Shown here one piece after another: positions 1 to 8,549 of a stretch of 64,000 nt of DNA. How positions within the stretch are numbered: the first letter of the stretch is position 1; each line of letters opens with the position of its first letter. A model generated the notes under the pieces. That model saw nothing but the letters and a program-made list of their open reading frames with translations. It did not search any database and was not told where the DNA came from. A program made the translations under genes and the position numbers. The DNA is from Streptomyces sp. CB02056 (GTDB taxonomy: Bacteria > Actinomycetota > Actinomycetes > Streptomycetales > Streptomycetaceae): assembly GCF_001905545.1 (NCBI RefSeq), contig NZ_LIPD01000004.1:62001-126000 (forward strand). The letters are read 5' to 3'.

Positions 1-111
1 GCCGACCAGGCCGATCACGTCGCCGGGGGCGACGACCAGGTCCAGGCCGGAGAAGAGGGTGCGTTCGCCGTGGCCGGCGCTGAGGTCCTTGACTACGAGT
101 GTGGCGCTCAT
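1..111 (-). CDS. ABC-F family ATPase, N-terminal fragment cut by the window edge
   Basis: The first 37 codons of a leftward gene are present. The peptide begins MSATLVVKDLSAGHGE and runs to the start of the Walker A strand (DVIGLVG) at the window edge. This opening (short strand, KDLSAGHGERTLF, then a P-loop near residue 35) is typical of duplicated-ATPase ABC-F proteins, which act on the ribosome in translation rescue or antibiotic resistance and lack membrane domains. A -10-like TACAAT lies 10 bases before the ATG and there is no Shine-Dalgarno sequence between them, so the message may be nearly leaderless. An ordinary ABC transporter ATPase cannot be excluded from so short a piece. Confidence 0.75.
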   Translation of the reverse strand, partial: MSATLVVKDLSAGHGERTLFSGLDLVVAPGDVIGLVG

Positions 112-121
112 GATGAGCCCG

Positions 122-150
122 ATTGTAGGAGGAGCCGGGCGTCCGGCCGA
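122..150 (-). promoter_or_regulatory. Probable promoter of the ABC-F fragment
   Basis: Reading leftward, TACAAT (122-127) matches the -10 consensus in five of six positions. The expected start of transcription is only about 4-6 bases before the ATG at 111. The -35 region (TCGGCC at 145-150) is weak. Confidence 0.4.
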
Positions 151-156
151 AAAGAC

Positions 157-187
157 GGGGGCCGCGGCCGTCGCGGCCGCGGCCCCC
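157..187 (-). terminator. Rho-independent terminator of the secreted protease
   Basis: A perfect 14-bp stem (157-170 with 174-187) closes a 3-base loop. Reading leftward it is followed by TCTTTT, a short U tract, which is unusual in this genome where most terminators lack U runs. It lies about 80 bases after the protease stop codon. Confidence 0.8.
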
Positions 188-263
188 GGATCACCGCTCA
201 GCGGGTCACCGCGCCGCTCGGAAGACCACTCGGCCTTCGTCGGAGCGGGTCACTCGGCCTTCT

Positions 264-1496
264 TCACTTGGCCTTCTTCGAGAAGTACTCGAACATGTGC
301 TGGGCCACGTCCTCCAGGTACGGACCGGCCTCGTAGGTGTTCGCGCCGTTGCCGATGGAGGTGTCGCTGACCAGGGCGGGCTTGCCGTCCTTGGTCGCGT
401 ACCAGCCGCCGCCGCTGCTGCCGCCGGTCATGTTGCAGCCGATCAGCAGCATCGCCGGGCGGCTCGGGTCGCCGGTCTTCTTGGACGGCTTGCCGCCGTC
501 GCAGTGCTCCAGCTCCACGCCGTCGAAGGGCTTGCCCTCCGGGAAGCCGTAGTTGCTGACGGAGCCGACCTGGTCACGCGGGGCGTTGAACCAGAGCGGG
601 ACGGAGCCGCCGACGGTCTCCTCCAGCGACTTGCCGCCCGGGCTGGGGTTGGCGACCTTCACGATGCCGAAGTCGTACTGGCTCCACGGGCCGCCCTTCT
701 CGGGGTCGGCCTCCGCGGCCCACTGCGGCGAGACCATGCCGGACGTGGCGGTCCACTCGCCGTACGGCTCGGCGTCCTCCAGCTTGGCCTGCTTGTTGCC
801 GTTGCTCAGCACGCCGTTGCTGTTGAAGGCCGGGGCGAAGGTGATGTCGGTGTAGTACTTGTTGCCCTTGCCGCCGTGCAGGCAGTGGCTGGCGGTCCAC
901 ACCAGGTTGCTCTTGCCGGGGTTGGCCGGGTCGGAGACGACGGTGCCGGAGCACACGTAGTCCTCGTTGCCGTCCTTGAAGAAGATCTTGCCGTTGACGT
1001 GCATGTTCTTCGGGAACGGGTGCGCCACGGGCTTGGCCGGGACCATCGCGGGCAGCTGGTCCGCGCCGCCGCCACCGCCGGGCTGGGCCGCGGTGGGCTG
1101 GGCCGTGGGCGCGGCGGTGGCCGGCGCGCTGGTGGCCGGCGCGGCGCCGGTGGGCTGCGCGGGCGGCTGGGTCCCCTCCGGGGCGGGCTGCGGCAGCGGC
1201 TTCGGCTTGGCGTCCAGCAGCTTCTGCAGGGTCCAGTAACCCTTGACCGCCGGGGTGATCACGTTGGCCTGGGCCCACTTGTCCCAGTCCTCCAGCTTCC
1301 AGGTCTTCAGCTCTTCGAGCGTCGGAAGCTTGATCGGAGCCGCGCCCGGCGTGCCGGAGGCGCCGGCCGTGACGCCGGGAGCCGCGGTCACGGCCGGGTC
1401 GGCGTTGTCGGGGCCGCACGCGGTGGCGACCACCATGGTCAGCGCGACGACGGAGGCGCCCAGGACGGCACGGCCCGGCCGGGATATCGGTGACAT
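264..1496 (-). CDS. Secreted trypsin-like serine protease, probable lipoprotein
   Basis: The 410-residue product starts with a basic N-terminus, a hydrophobic stretch (residues 11-26) and Cys27 in the context VVATAC, a plausible though imperfect lipobox. Residues 100-145 are a Pro/Ala/Thr/Gln and Gly-rich linker. The chymotrypsin-fold catalytic triad is visible: His204 in TASHC, Asp275 in YDFG and Ser361 in GSSGGGW; paired cysteines (182/205, 332/354) fit disulfides of an exported enzyme. The start at 1496 is supported by AGGGGGA 8-9 bases upstream. It should hydrolyse peptide bonds outside the membrane; the substrate is unknown. It is a single-gene unit ended by the terminator at 157-187. 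Confidence 0.88.
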   Translation of the reverse strand: MSPISRPGRAVLGASVVALTMVVATACGPDNADPAVTAAPGVTAGASGTPGAAPIKLPTLEELKTWKLEDWDKWAQANVITPAVKGYWTLQKLLDAKPKPLPQPAPEGTQPPAQPTGAAPATSAPATAAPTAQPTAAQPGGGGGADQLPAMVPAKPVAHPFPKNMHVNGKIFFKDGNEDYVCSGTVVSDPANPGKSNLVWTASHCLHGGKGNKYYTDITFAPAFNSNGVLSNGNKQAKLEDAEPYGEWTATSGMVSPQWAAEADPEKGGPWSQYDFGIVKVANPSPGGKSLEETVGGSVPLWFNAPRDQVGSVSNYGFPEGKPFDGVELEHCDGGKPSKKTGDPSRPAMLLIGCNMTGGSSGGGWYATKDGKPALVSDTSIGNGANTYEAGPYLEDVAQHMFEYFSKKAK

Positions 1497-1746
1497 GAGT
1501 TCAAATCCCCCTGTTGACTACCGCCATGCGGCCCGTTCCCCGGGTGCGGCCCCACTCGGCCGCAGGCATGGCAGGTGAGGAGTCTGCCATGCGTCCGGGG
1601 GACTCCCGAATTCCGCACCGGACCGGGACGGGGCCGTCACCGGATGGGCACGGGATCGGCACCGGGGGCCCGTCGCGGGGCGGTCCCGGGGGTACGCCCG
1701 GCGGGTCGCGCGGTGGTCGCGGCGGGCCCGGCGGCCGGTAAATCGG

Positions 1747-1775
1747 TTGCACGCCCCGGGCGGGCTGCCTAGCGT
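1747..1775 (+). promoter_or_regulatory. Sigma-70-type promoter of the ABC-F gene
   Basis: TTGCAC (1747-1752) and TAGCGT (1770-1775) are separated by exactly 17 bases, a good match to the housekeeping promoter of streptomycetes. Transcription would begin near 1782, leaving a leader of about 237 bases before the start codon at 2019. Confidence 0.6.
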
Positions 1776-1796
1776 GGTCCGGGTCATCAGCCAGAC

Positions 1797-2018
1797 AAGG
1801 AGAAGGCCGTTGCTCTACTGAGGTCCCGGGACACCGCCCCCGCCGCGCAGGCCCTGCTGCCGTCGCGCGGTGCGCGAGTGTGCGACCTCAGTCACGGCCC
1901 GTGGCACTCCTCTGCGTGACGCCACCCCTTCGTTCCCCCGGCCGTGCCCGGTTTCCGCACCCGCGGTGTCTCCCCGTGTTGCTCACCACCCCTTCGGCAA
2001 CCACCCCGGGAGGCCTGT
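1797..2018 (+). promoter_or_regulatory. Structured leader with minimal upstream frame, candidate ribosome-mediated attenuator of ABC-F
   Basis: A strong Shine-Dalgarno run AAGGAGAAGG (1797-1806) is followed by TTG CTC TAC TGA (1810-1821), a three-codon frame. The stop codon lies inside ACTGAGGTC (1817-1825), which is perfectly complementary to 1884-1892. A second element, 1830-1837, is complementary to 1963-1970; since its arms interleave with the first pair, the two helices must be alternatives or form a pseudoknot. The leader ends at a GGGAGG ribosome site (2008-2013). Such an arrangement is known for antibiotic-inducible ABC-F genes in Gram-positive bacteria; its role here is inferred. Apart from this and the promoter, 1497-2018 contains no gene that I can support. 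Confidence 0.45.
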
Positions 2019-3632
2019 ATGGCACACCACCCCACCACCACCGCCGTCCTCTGCACCGAGCTCTCGTTCGAGTGGCCCGACGGCAAGCCCGTCCTGGACG
2101 GCTTCCAGCTCGCCGTCGGCCCCGGCCGCACCGGCCTGATCGGGCTCAACGGCGCGGGCAAGTCCACCCTGCTGCGGCTGATCGCGGGCGAGCTCACCCC
2201 GACCGGCGGCACCGTCCGCATCGACGGCGAACTCGGCTACCTGCCACAGGGGTTGACGCTCGACACCACCCTGCGGGTGGACGAGGCGCTCGGCATCCGC
2301 GCCGCCCGCGAGGCCCTGCACGCCATCGAGTCCGGCGACACCGACCAGCGCCACTTCGACGCGGTCGGCGACGACTGGGACGTCGAGGAGCGCGCCCGCG
2401 CCACCCTCGACCGGCTCGGCCTGCACCGCCTCGGCCTCGACCGGACCACCGGCGAACTCTCCGGCGGCGAGGCCGTGCTGCTGCGGCTGGCCGCCCTGCT
2501 GCTGGCCCGCCCCGACGTCCTGCTGCTCGACGAGCCCACCAACAACCTCGACCGGGCCGCCCGCGAGCGGCTCTACGAGACGGTGGCCGGCTGGAACGGT
2601 GTGATGCTGATCGTCAGCCACGACCGCGAGCTGCTCCGGCACGTCGACCAGATCGCCGACCTCCGGGACGGCGAAGTCACCTGGTACGGCGGCAACTTCG
2701 AGGAGTACGAACGCACCCTCGCGGCCCAGCAGGAGACGGCCGAGCGGCTGCTGCGCAACGCCGAGGCCGACGTCCGGCGCCAGAAGCGGGACTTGGCCGA
2801 GGCCCGCATCCGGCTGGACCGCAGCGCCGCGTACGGCAAGAAGCGCTCGGTCACCCGCAACGACCCGCACATCTTCGCCGGGATGCTCAAGCGCAAGGGC
2901 CAGGAGACGGCCGGCCGGCTCCAGGGCATGCACACCGAGCGCCTGGAGGAGGCCAAGGCCCGGCTCGACGCGGCCGAGGAGGCCGTCCGGGACGACGCCG
3001 AGATCCGGATCGACCTGCCGCGCACCGCCGTCCCGGCCGGGCGCACCGTGCTCACCCTGGACAGGGTCCGGCTGCCCCACGGCACCACGGCCGACCTCGA
3101 CCTGCGCGGGCCCGAGCGGATCGCCCTGGTCGGCCGCAACGGCGCCGGCAAGACGACGCTGCTGCGCACCATCGCGGGCGAACTCGCCCCGCCGGCGGGG
3201 GAGGTCATCACCCCGGTGCCGCTGCGGCACCTCCCGCAGCGGCTCGACCTGCTGGACGAGGAGCGCTCCGTCGTGGAGAACGTCAAGCTGTTCGCCCCCA
3301 CCGCAGGGGACAACGCGGTCCGCGCCCGGCTCGCCCGCTTCCTGTTCCGCGGCGCCCGGGCCGACCAGCCCGCCGCCACCCTCTCCGGCGGCGAGCGGTT
3401 CCGGGCGACGCTGGCCGCCCTGCTGCTGGCCGACCCGCCGCCGCAGCTGCTGCTGCTCGACGAGCCGACCAACAACCTGGACCTCGCCAGCGTCCGCCAG
3501 CTCACCCAGGCGCTGTCCGCGTACCGGGGCGCGCTGATCGTGGCCAGCCACGACCTGCCGTTCCTGCGCGGCCTGGGCCTCACCCGGTGGCTGGAGCTGG
3601 ACGGCGAACTGCGGACGGTGGAGCCGATGTAG
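2019..3632 (+). CDS. ABC-F family ribosome-associated ATPase
   Basis: The 537-residue protein has two ATP-binding cassettes and no membrane segment. Cassette 1 has a Walker A GLNGAGKST at residues 42-50, the signature LSGGE, and Walker B with LLLDEPTNNLD; cassette 2 has GRNGAGKTT, LSGGE and again LLLDEPTNNLD. A charged helical linker rich in Arg, Glu and Ala joins them, as in ABC-F proteins that insert into the ribosomal E site. The ATG at 2019 is preferred over in-frame codons upstream because GGGAGG lies 5 bases before it. The family gives target protection against ribosome antibiotics or performs housekeeping rescue; which applies is not evident. The long attenuator-like leader favours an inducible resistance role. 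Confidence 0.9.
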   Translation: MAHHPTTTAVLCTELSFEWPDGKPVLDGFQLAVGPGRTGLIGLNGAGKSTLLRLIAGELTPTGGTVRIDGELGYLPQGLTLDTTLRVDEALGIRAAREALHAIESGDTDQRHFDAVGDDWDVEERARATLDRLGLHRLGLDRTTGELSGGEAVLLRLAALLLARPDVLLLDEPTNNLDRAARERLYETVAGWNGVMLIVSHDRELLRHVDQIADLRDGEVTWYGGNFEEYERTLAAQQETAERLLRNAEADVRRQKRDLAEARIRLDRSAAYGKKRSVTRNDPHIFAGMLKRKGQETAGRLQGMHTERLEEAKARLDAAEEAVRDDAEIRIDLPRTAVPAGRTVLTLDRVRLPHGTTADLDLRGPERIALVGRNGAGKTTLLRTIAGELAPPAGEVITPVPLRHLPQRLDLLDEERSVVENVKLFAPTAGDNAVRARLARFLFRGARADQPAATLSGGERFRATLAALLLADPPPQLLLLDEPTNNLDLASVRQLTQALSAYRGALIVASHDLPFLRGLGLTRWLELDGELRTVEPM

Positions 3633-3647
3633 CGCCTACCGCTGCTC

Positions 3648-5216
3648 CTACCGTTGCTGCTCCTGGTCGTTCTCGGCGTTCCCGTGGTCGCCCTGGCTGC
3701 TCTGGTTGCCTTGGGCGTCCTCGGTGAGCATCCGGCGGGCCGTGCTCAGGGCCGAGTCCCTGAGCGCGGCCAGCTCGTCCGGGGTGAACACCGGCGTGCG
3801 GACGTCCGGCGGGATGCCCGGGCCGTCGAAGGTGCCGCCGTTCCTGGTCAGGTACTTCTCGTTCGGCAGGACGGCCATGAAGTCAGGCGAGATCGACTTG
3901 ATCATGATGTCGGAGAAGACGCCCTGGGTGTTCTCGCCGACCCGGAGCACCTGCGGGGAGCGGCCCGTCATGGCCTGGGTGAAGGTCTCCGCGGCGCTGG
4001 TGGAGATCGAGGAGGTGAGCACCGCCACCGGCCCGGTGAAGTGCCCGCCCGCCGACGGCCGTACGGTGATCGGCTCGGGCCGGGTGAACTTCGTCGGGTC
4101 GGCCGGGTCGTTGCGCGCCACCTTCCGGTAGGCGACGTACGGGCGGTCGGTGAGCCGGGCGGCGATGTGCAGCCCGAGCGCGTCTGAGCCGCCGCCGTTC
4201 AGCCGCACGTCGACGACCAGGCCGGTGGGCCGGTCCGGGCCGGCCAGCACGGCGTCCAGCGCCCGGTCCAGCTCGTCGACCTGGCTCCGGAAGTCGCCGT
4301 CGGTGTAGCCGTCGAAGCTGCTCACCCGGAGGTAGCCGAGGCCGTCCGGCAGCCGGCCCACGCCGAGCCGGCCGCCCGCGAACTGCTGCTCCGGGCCGGT
4401 GAGCTGGGCGGCCGAGGCCTGCAGGGCCCGCGCGGTCAGCTCCGGGGTCTGCACCGTCGAATCCGGCCGCTGCCCGCCGAAGACCTCCTTGGCGTGCCCG
4501 TCGACCACCCGGGCCAGCCCGGTGTGCGCGTCGCCGAGCGGGCCGAGCATGTCCGTGAAGACGTCCTGCAGCCGGTCGGCGGTCGTCGCCGGAGTGATCG
4601 TGGGCCGCTTCTCGTCCCGGACGGCGTGCCAGTCGATGCCCTTGGCGGCGAAGAACGGGTAGTTCTCCTCGAAGTCCTCCCAGAACCGGTCGAAGACCGC
4701 GAGCGGGTCGTTCGGAGCCGGCCGCGCGCACAGCGGCGGCAGGGCGTCCAGGCGGGTGAGCGACTTGGTGCCGACCCCGCTCTCCTCACGTTCCACGGCC
4801 CGGTTCCGGCCCTTGGGGGTGAGCGTCATGGCGAGGTTGCCCACGGTGTAGCGGGTGGTGCCGTCCGGGCCGGGCTCCGAGGCCTGCGTCCCGGTGACCC
4901 ACCCGGGCAGGCAGCTGTGCGCGGTCACGTCGTAGGTGGTGACCCGGCCCCCGGAGACCGCGATCAGCAGGCCGTAGCCCTCCGTCCGCCAGACCCCCTC
5001 CAGCGGGTTCCCCCGCCCTTCCCGCGCCGCGGCCGCCCCCGGTGCCGCCAGCCCCACCGCCGTCGCGAGGGCCAGTGCCGCGGCCGCGGTCCGGCCGACG
5101 CCGCTTCCGGTCCTGCTGCGCGCCGTTCCCGTCGTGCGTCCTGTTCCCGTCCTGCGCGCCGTTCCCGCCGTGCGCGTCATCCCTGACCTGCGTGCCATTC
5201 CTGACCTGCGTGTCAT
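3648..5216 (-). CDS. Secreted S41 family peptidase
   Basis: The product is 522 residues from the ATG at 5216, chosen because GGAGG lies 7 bases upstream; the open frame continues further without a plausible site. The N-terminus is basic and repetitive (MTRRSGMARRSGMTRT), followed by a hydrophobic export segment ending near APGAAAA. The S41 (tail-specific protease, C-terminal processing) fold is shown by GYLRVSSFDG, the strand LVVDVRLNGGG and the nucleophile region SSISTSAAE with the serine near residue 407. No PDZ domain is obvious, like the retinoid-binding/tricorn-type S41 members. The C-terminus is Gln/Asn-rich. It stops 15 bases from the convergent ABC-F gene. Confidence 0.88.
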   Translation of the reverse strand: MTRRSGMARRSGMTRTAGTARRTGTGRTTGTARSRTGSGVGRTAAAALALATAVGLAAPGAAAAREGRGNPLEGVWRTEGYGLLIAVSGGRVTTYDVTAHSCLPGWVTGTQASEPGPDGTTRYTVGNLAMTLTPKGRNRAVEREESGVGTKSLTRLDALPPLCARPAPNDPLAVFDRFWEDFEENYPFFAAKGIDWHAVRDEKRPTITPATTADRLQDVFTDMLGPLGDAHTGLARVVDGHAKEVFGGQRPDSTVQTPELTARALQASAAQLTGPEQQFAGGRLGVGRLPDGLGYLRVSSFDGYTDGDFRSQVDELDRALDAVLAGPDRPTGLVVDVRLNGGGSDALGLHIAARLTDRPYVAYRKVARNDPADPTKFTRPEPITVRPSAGGHFTGPVAVLTSSISTSAAETFTQAMTGRSPQVLRVGENTQGVFSDIMIKSISPDFMAVLPNEKYLTRNGGTFDGPGIPPDVRTPVFTPDELAALRDSALSTARRMLTEDAQGNQSSQGDHGNAENDQEQQR

Positions 5217-5481
5217 CTCCGGCCTCCGCCGAAACCCCGGTCTCCCCCGCGGAACCCCTCCGCCACCGCTCCCCGTCGACGCTACGGCCGGCCCCACCGC
5301 CCGGGCGTCATCCGACGAGCCGCACCCGCTTCCTCCTCCGGGCGCACCGGCTTCCTTCTCCGGGCCGACCCGGAGCCGGGCGCAATGGTCCTCGGCGGTC
5401 TCGACAGCGACCGTTTTGACTGCGGGTGAAAAACCGCCGTCCGCGGCCCCAACTACCCGTCGCTCCAGTACCATCGGCGGC

Positions 5482-5694
5482 ATGCCTGCGCTCACCATCG
5501 AGTACACGGAGCACGAGCTCGCCGCGATCCGCGAGGCCGCCGCCGCGGACGGCAAGACCGTGAAGGCCTACGTCCACGACCTGAGCGTGCGCGAGCAGCA
5601 GCGCCGGGTCTTCGTGGACCACGCGGTGGCGTTCTGGAAGGCGCACCGGGCCGAGTTCGACGCCGCGTTCCCCGAGGACGCGCCCGCCGCGTGA
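5482..5694 (+). CDS. Small antitoxin-like protein
   Basis: A 70-residue protein begins with a beta-strand-like ALTIEYTEHEL followed by helices (AAIREAAAADGKTVKAYVHDL, then a longer charged helix), the pattern of ribbon-helix-helix antitoxins and related small DNA-binding proteins. I cannot assign a family firmly. No toxin gene lies next to it: the next gene is convergent and encodes a membrane protein. Frame bias and start are good but the ribosome site (GGCGG) is weak. Confidence 0.6.
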   Translation: MPALTIEYTEHELAAIREAAAADGKTVKAYVHDLSVREQQRRVFVDHAVAFWKAHRAEFDAAFPEDAPAA

Positions 5695-5721
5695 GCGACG
5701 GGGGAGCGTGAACTCCCGGGG

Positions 5722-6372
5722 TTATGCCTGCGGCGTCGACCGCAGCCTTCCCGCGATCCGCGTCCCGAGCCGGTCCAGCCCGACGACGAGTGCGGCGAGC
5801 GCCACGAACTCGACGGTCAACAGGGCTATCTGGCCCCAGACGTAGCCGTAGCCCTTGGTGGTCGGGTCGAAGAAGAAGTACGGGTAGGGCATCGGATAGT
5901 CGTCGAACAGCGCGTTGCGGGCGAGCACGATCGCCGCGTAGCCGAGCGGGAAGCCCAGCCAGAGAGGGATGTCCTTCCACGCCGAGGCGTTGCGCGGCTT
6001 GAGCACCAGCCAGTCGGCGATCACCATCACCGGCGTCACGTAGTGCAGGAAGAACGACGACCAGTGCGCCAGCTTGTCCGGCCCGCTGACCAGCCCGGGC
6101 AGCGGGTTGGCGCCGTGTTCGAGCAGGATGTGCGAGACCAGCCCGGTGATCAGGATGTACAGCGTGGCGGCGCCGCGCAGCCGGGGCGCGGGCGCGTCCA
6201 CGGTGCCGCGCTTGAGCATCCAGTACACCGCGCCGATGAAGTAGCCGAACACGATCACGTTGCTCTGCACGGTGAAGTAGACCAGCGGCGCGGTCCCGAG
6301 GGTCAGGCCGAGGCCCGCCGAGAGCACGATGCCCATGCGCCACCAGAGCGCGGGTCGGGTCCGGACTGTCAT
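5722..6372 (-). CDS. Pr6Pr family integral membrane protein
   Basis: The 216-residue protein has about six hydrophobic segments. Landmarks are FTVQSNVIVFGYF in the first half, GLVSHILLEHGANPLPG, HYVTPVMVIADW and DDYPMPYPYFFFDP, which are diagnostic of the Pr6Pr family (related to the FAR-17a/AIG1 androgen-inducible proteins). Histidine and proline positions in the loops are conserved in that family. The biochemical role is unknown. It is convergent with the antitoxin-like gene, 27 bases apart, and transcribed alone. Confidence 0.85.
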   Translation of the reverse strand: MTVRTRPALWWRMGIVLSAGLGLTLGTAPLVYFTVQSNVIVFGYFIGAVYWMLKRGTVDAPAPRLRGAATLYILITGLVSHILLEHGANPLPGLVSGPDKLAHWSSFFLHYVTPVMVIADWLVLKPRNASAWKDIPLWLGFPLGYAAIVLARNALFDDYPMPYPYFFFDPTTKGYGYVWGQIALLTVEFVALAALVVGLDRLGTRIAGRLRSTPQA

Positions 6373-6529
6373 GCGGCCACCAGTTCGTTCCAGGCGATAC
6401 GGGAGGTATCGGACGTCGAGGGGGAAACCCGCACTCTACTCGCTGGTACCGATCGGATGGAATCCACGTTCGAGGTGCTCGGGCGTGCCGGGGGCACGGG
6501 TGATGGTCGCGGTGGATCCTGAGCGGGCG

Positions 6530-7258
6530 TCAGCCCGGCAGCACGAAGCCCGACTCGTACGCCGCGATGACCGCCTGGGTGCGGTCCCGCGCGCCCAGCT
6601 TGGCCAGCACGCTGCCGACGTGCGTCTTCACCGTCTCCTGGCTCACCACCAGCTGCCGCGCGATCTCGCCGTTGTTGAGCCCGGTGGCCATCAGCCGCAG
6701 CACCTGCCCCTCCCGCTCGGTCAGCCGCCCGATCGGCCCCCGGTCGCCCGACCCGGCCTCCCGGCGCCGGTCCGCGCCGTGGCGCAGCGCGAGGTCGCGG
6801 ACGGCCGCCGGGAACAGCAGCGAGTCGCCGCGTGCGACCAGCCGCACCGCCTGCACCATCTCCTCCGCCCGGGCCCGCTTCAGCAGGAACCCGGCGGCGC
6901 CCGCGCGCAGCGCGTCGTACACGTGGTCGTCGTGCTCGAAGGTGGTGACCACCAGGATGCGCGGCGGCGGGGCCATCCCGTTGACCAGCTGTTCGGTGGC
7001 CCGGATGCCGTCGATGCCGGGCATCCGGACGTCCATCAGCACCACGTCCGGGCGCAGTTCGCGCACCAGCGGGACGACCTCGGCCCCGTCGGCGGCCTCG
7101 CCGACGACGGTGAGGTCCGGTTCGCTGTCGATCACCACCCGCAGGCCCAGGCGGACCAGCCGCTCGTCGTCCGCGATCACCACCCGGATGCCGTCGGTGC
7201 CCTGCCGTGCACCCTCGTCCACGGCGTCGTACCCCATCTCGTTCATGTCCTCGTTCAC
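6530..7258 (-). CDS. NarL/FixJ-type response regulator
   Basis: The 242-residue protein has a receiver domain (VVIADDERLVRLGLR; phospho-acceptor Asp76 in VLMDVRMPG; switch Thr in VVTTFEHDD; Lys in GFLLKRA) and a C-terminal LuxR helix-turn-helix (LTEREGQVLRLMATGLNNGEI, then VSQETVKTHV). The start is taken as GTG at 7258, which overlaps the kinase stop (GTGA) and has GGGAGGGG 4 bases upstream; ATG codons at 7246 and 7237 are alternatives. It is the last gene of a three-gene operon with the kinase and a membrane protein, so it is almost certainly the cognate regulator. Confidence 0.93.
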   Translation of the reverse strand: MNEDMNEMGYDAVDEGARQGTDGIRVVIADDERLVRLGLRVVIDSEPDLTVVGEAADGAEVVPLVRELRPDVVLMDVRMPGIDGIRATEQLVNGMAPPPRILVVTTFEHDDHVYDALRAGAAGFLLKRARAEEMVQAVRLVARGDSLLFPAAVRDLALRHGADRRREAGSGDRGPIGRLTEREGQVLRLMATGLNNGEIARQLVVSQETVKTHVGSVLAKLGARDRTQAVIAAYESGFVLPG

Positions 7259-8535
7259 GTCGCCCCTCCCACCGGCAGCCAGACGGCCAGCCGCCACGTC
7301 GTTCCGTCCCCGTCCGGCCCCGCCGCGCTGCCGCCGTGCAGGGCCGCCGCCCGCTCGCCGATCCCGCGCAGCCCGCGCCCGCCGTCGGGGCGGCTCGGCC
7401 GGGCGGGGCCGAGCGGATTGGTCAGGTCGATCTCCACCCGGTCGTCGGCGAGCCGGACCCGCAGCCCGGCCGGGGCGGGCCCGGCGTGGCGCAGCACGTT
7501 GGTCAGGCCCTCCTGCACGATCCGGTACGCCTCGCGGGAGACCGGCTCGGGCAGGCCGGCCAGCCCGGGCGCCAGCTCGGCGTCCACCGCCACCCCGGCG
7601 CGGCCGAGCTGGCGCAGCAGGTCGTCCAGCCCGGCGAGGGTCGGCCCGGCGGGTCCGGCGGCCTCCGGGTCCTCCTCGCGCAACAGCCCCAGTACGGCGT
7701 CGAGTTCGGCGACGGCCGCCCGGGCGGTCTCCTCGATCGCCGCGAGCGCCTCGGCGGCGAAGTCCGGGTTGCTGCGCAGCACCCGGGCGGCGGCCGAGGC
7801 CTGGATGCCGACGGCGCTGAGCGCGTGGCCGACCGAGTCGTGCAACTCGCGGGCCAGCCGGTTGCGCTGGGCGAGCACGGTGGCCCGGCGCTCGGCGGCG
7901 GCCACCCGCTCCTCCGGGGTCGGGCCGAGCAGGGCGGGCGCCCAGCGGGCGAGCAGCGCGCCGCAGACGGCGTTGGTGCCGACGATCAGCAGCAGAACGC
8001 CGAGGCCGAGGACCGGGCCGGTGACCAGCCAGCCGGGGAAGTGCCGCTCCCACATCCGGACGAACTCCCTGGTCCCCGCGAAGCCGCAGACCAGCACCAC
8101 CGCGAACGGGGTGCCCGCCAGCGTCATCCCGGCGACCACCCCGCCGAACAGGACGTGCAGCACGTACCAGAGCGCGGTGCGCCACCGGGCGCCCCAGGAG
8201 CGGGCCGGTCCGGTGGCCAGTTCCTCCGGCCGGGCCGCCGAGCACAGTGCCCGCGCCGCCGCGCCCTCCAGTCCCCGCACCATCGGCACCAGCGCGGTGA
8301 CGGCGGCCATCGGCAGCGAGGTGAGCAACGACAGGACGTAGAGCAGCAGTTGGCGTCCGGGCGGCTGGTTCGGGTTGAGCGCCCCGTACAGCACCACCGA
8401 CAGCATCCAGTACGGCATCAGCAGCGCGCCGCCCAGCACCAGGTGCACCCAGCGCAGCCGGGCCCGCCGGCCGACCGCCGCCCCCGCCGCACGCCGCAGG
8501 CGGACGCCCACCTCTCCCGTACGCCGCAGTCGCAT
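7255..8535 (-). CDS. Two-component sensor histidine kinase
   Basis: The 426-residue kinase has about four membrane segments in residues 30-195, a dimerisation/phosphoacceptor domain of the HisKA_3 class (RNRLARELHDSVGHALS, His232) and a degenerate HATPase domain (RIVQEGLTNVLRHAG, later GGRGLRGIGERAAALHG). The start at 8535 follows GGGGGTGGGC; a GTG at 8553 that overlaps the upstream stop codon (GTGA) is equally possible. The downstream response regulator overlaps its stop, so stoichiometry is set by translational coupling. The signal is unknown; there is no large sensory ectodomain, suggesting detection within the membrane or by the partner membrane protein. Confidence 0.92.
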   Translation of the reverse strand: MRLRRTGEVGVRLRRAAGAAVGRRARLRWVHLVLGGALLMPYWMLSVVLYGALNPNQPPGRQLLLYVLSLLTSLPMAAVTALVPMVRGLEGAAARALCSAARPEELATGPARSWGARWRTALWYVLHVLFGGVVAGMTLAGTPFAVVLVCGFAGTREFVRMWERHFPGWLVTGPVLGLGVLLLIVGTNAVCGALLARWAPALLGPTPEERVAAAERRATVLAQRNRLARELHDSVGHALSAVGIQASAAARVLRSNPDFAAEALAAIEETARAAVAELDAVLGLLREEDPEAAGPAGPTLAGLDDLLRQLGRAGVAVDAELAPGLAGLPEPVSREAYRIVQEGLTNVLRHAGPAPAGLRVRLADDRVEIDLTNPLGPARPSRPDGGRGLRGIGERAAALHGGSAAGPDGDGTTWRLAVWLPVGGAT

Positions 8536-8549
8536 GCCCACCCCCGTGA

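Noticed and set aside
1870-2139. GTG-initiated frame at 1870 as a leader peptide
   Set aside because: It runs far into the ABC-F gene out of frame, has no ribosome site and poor codon bias.
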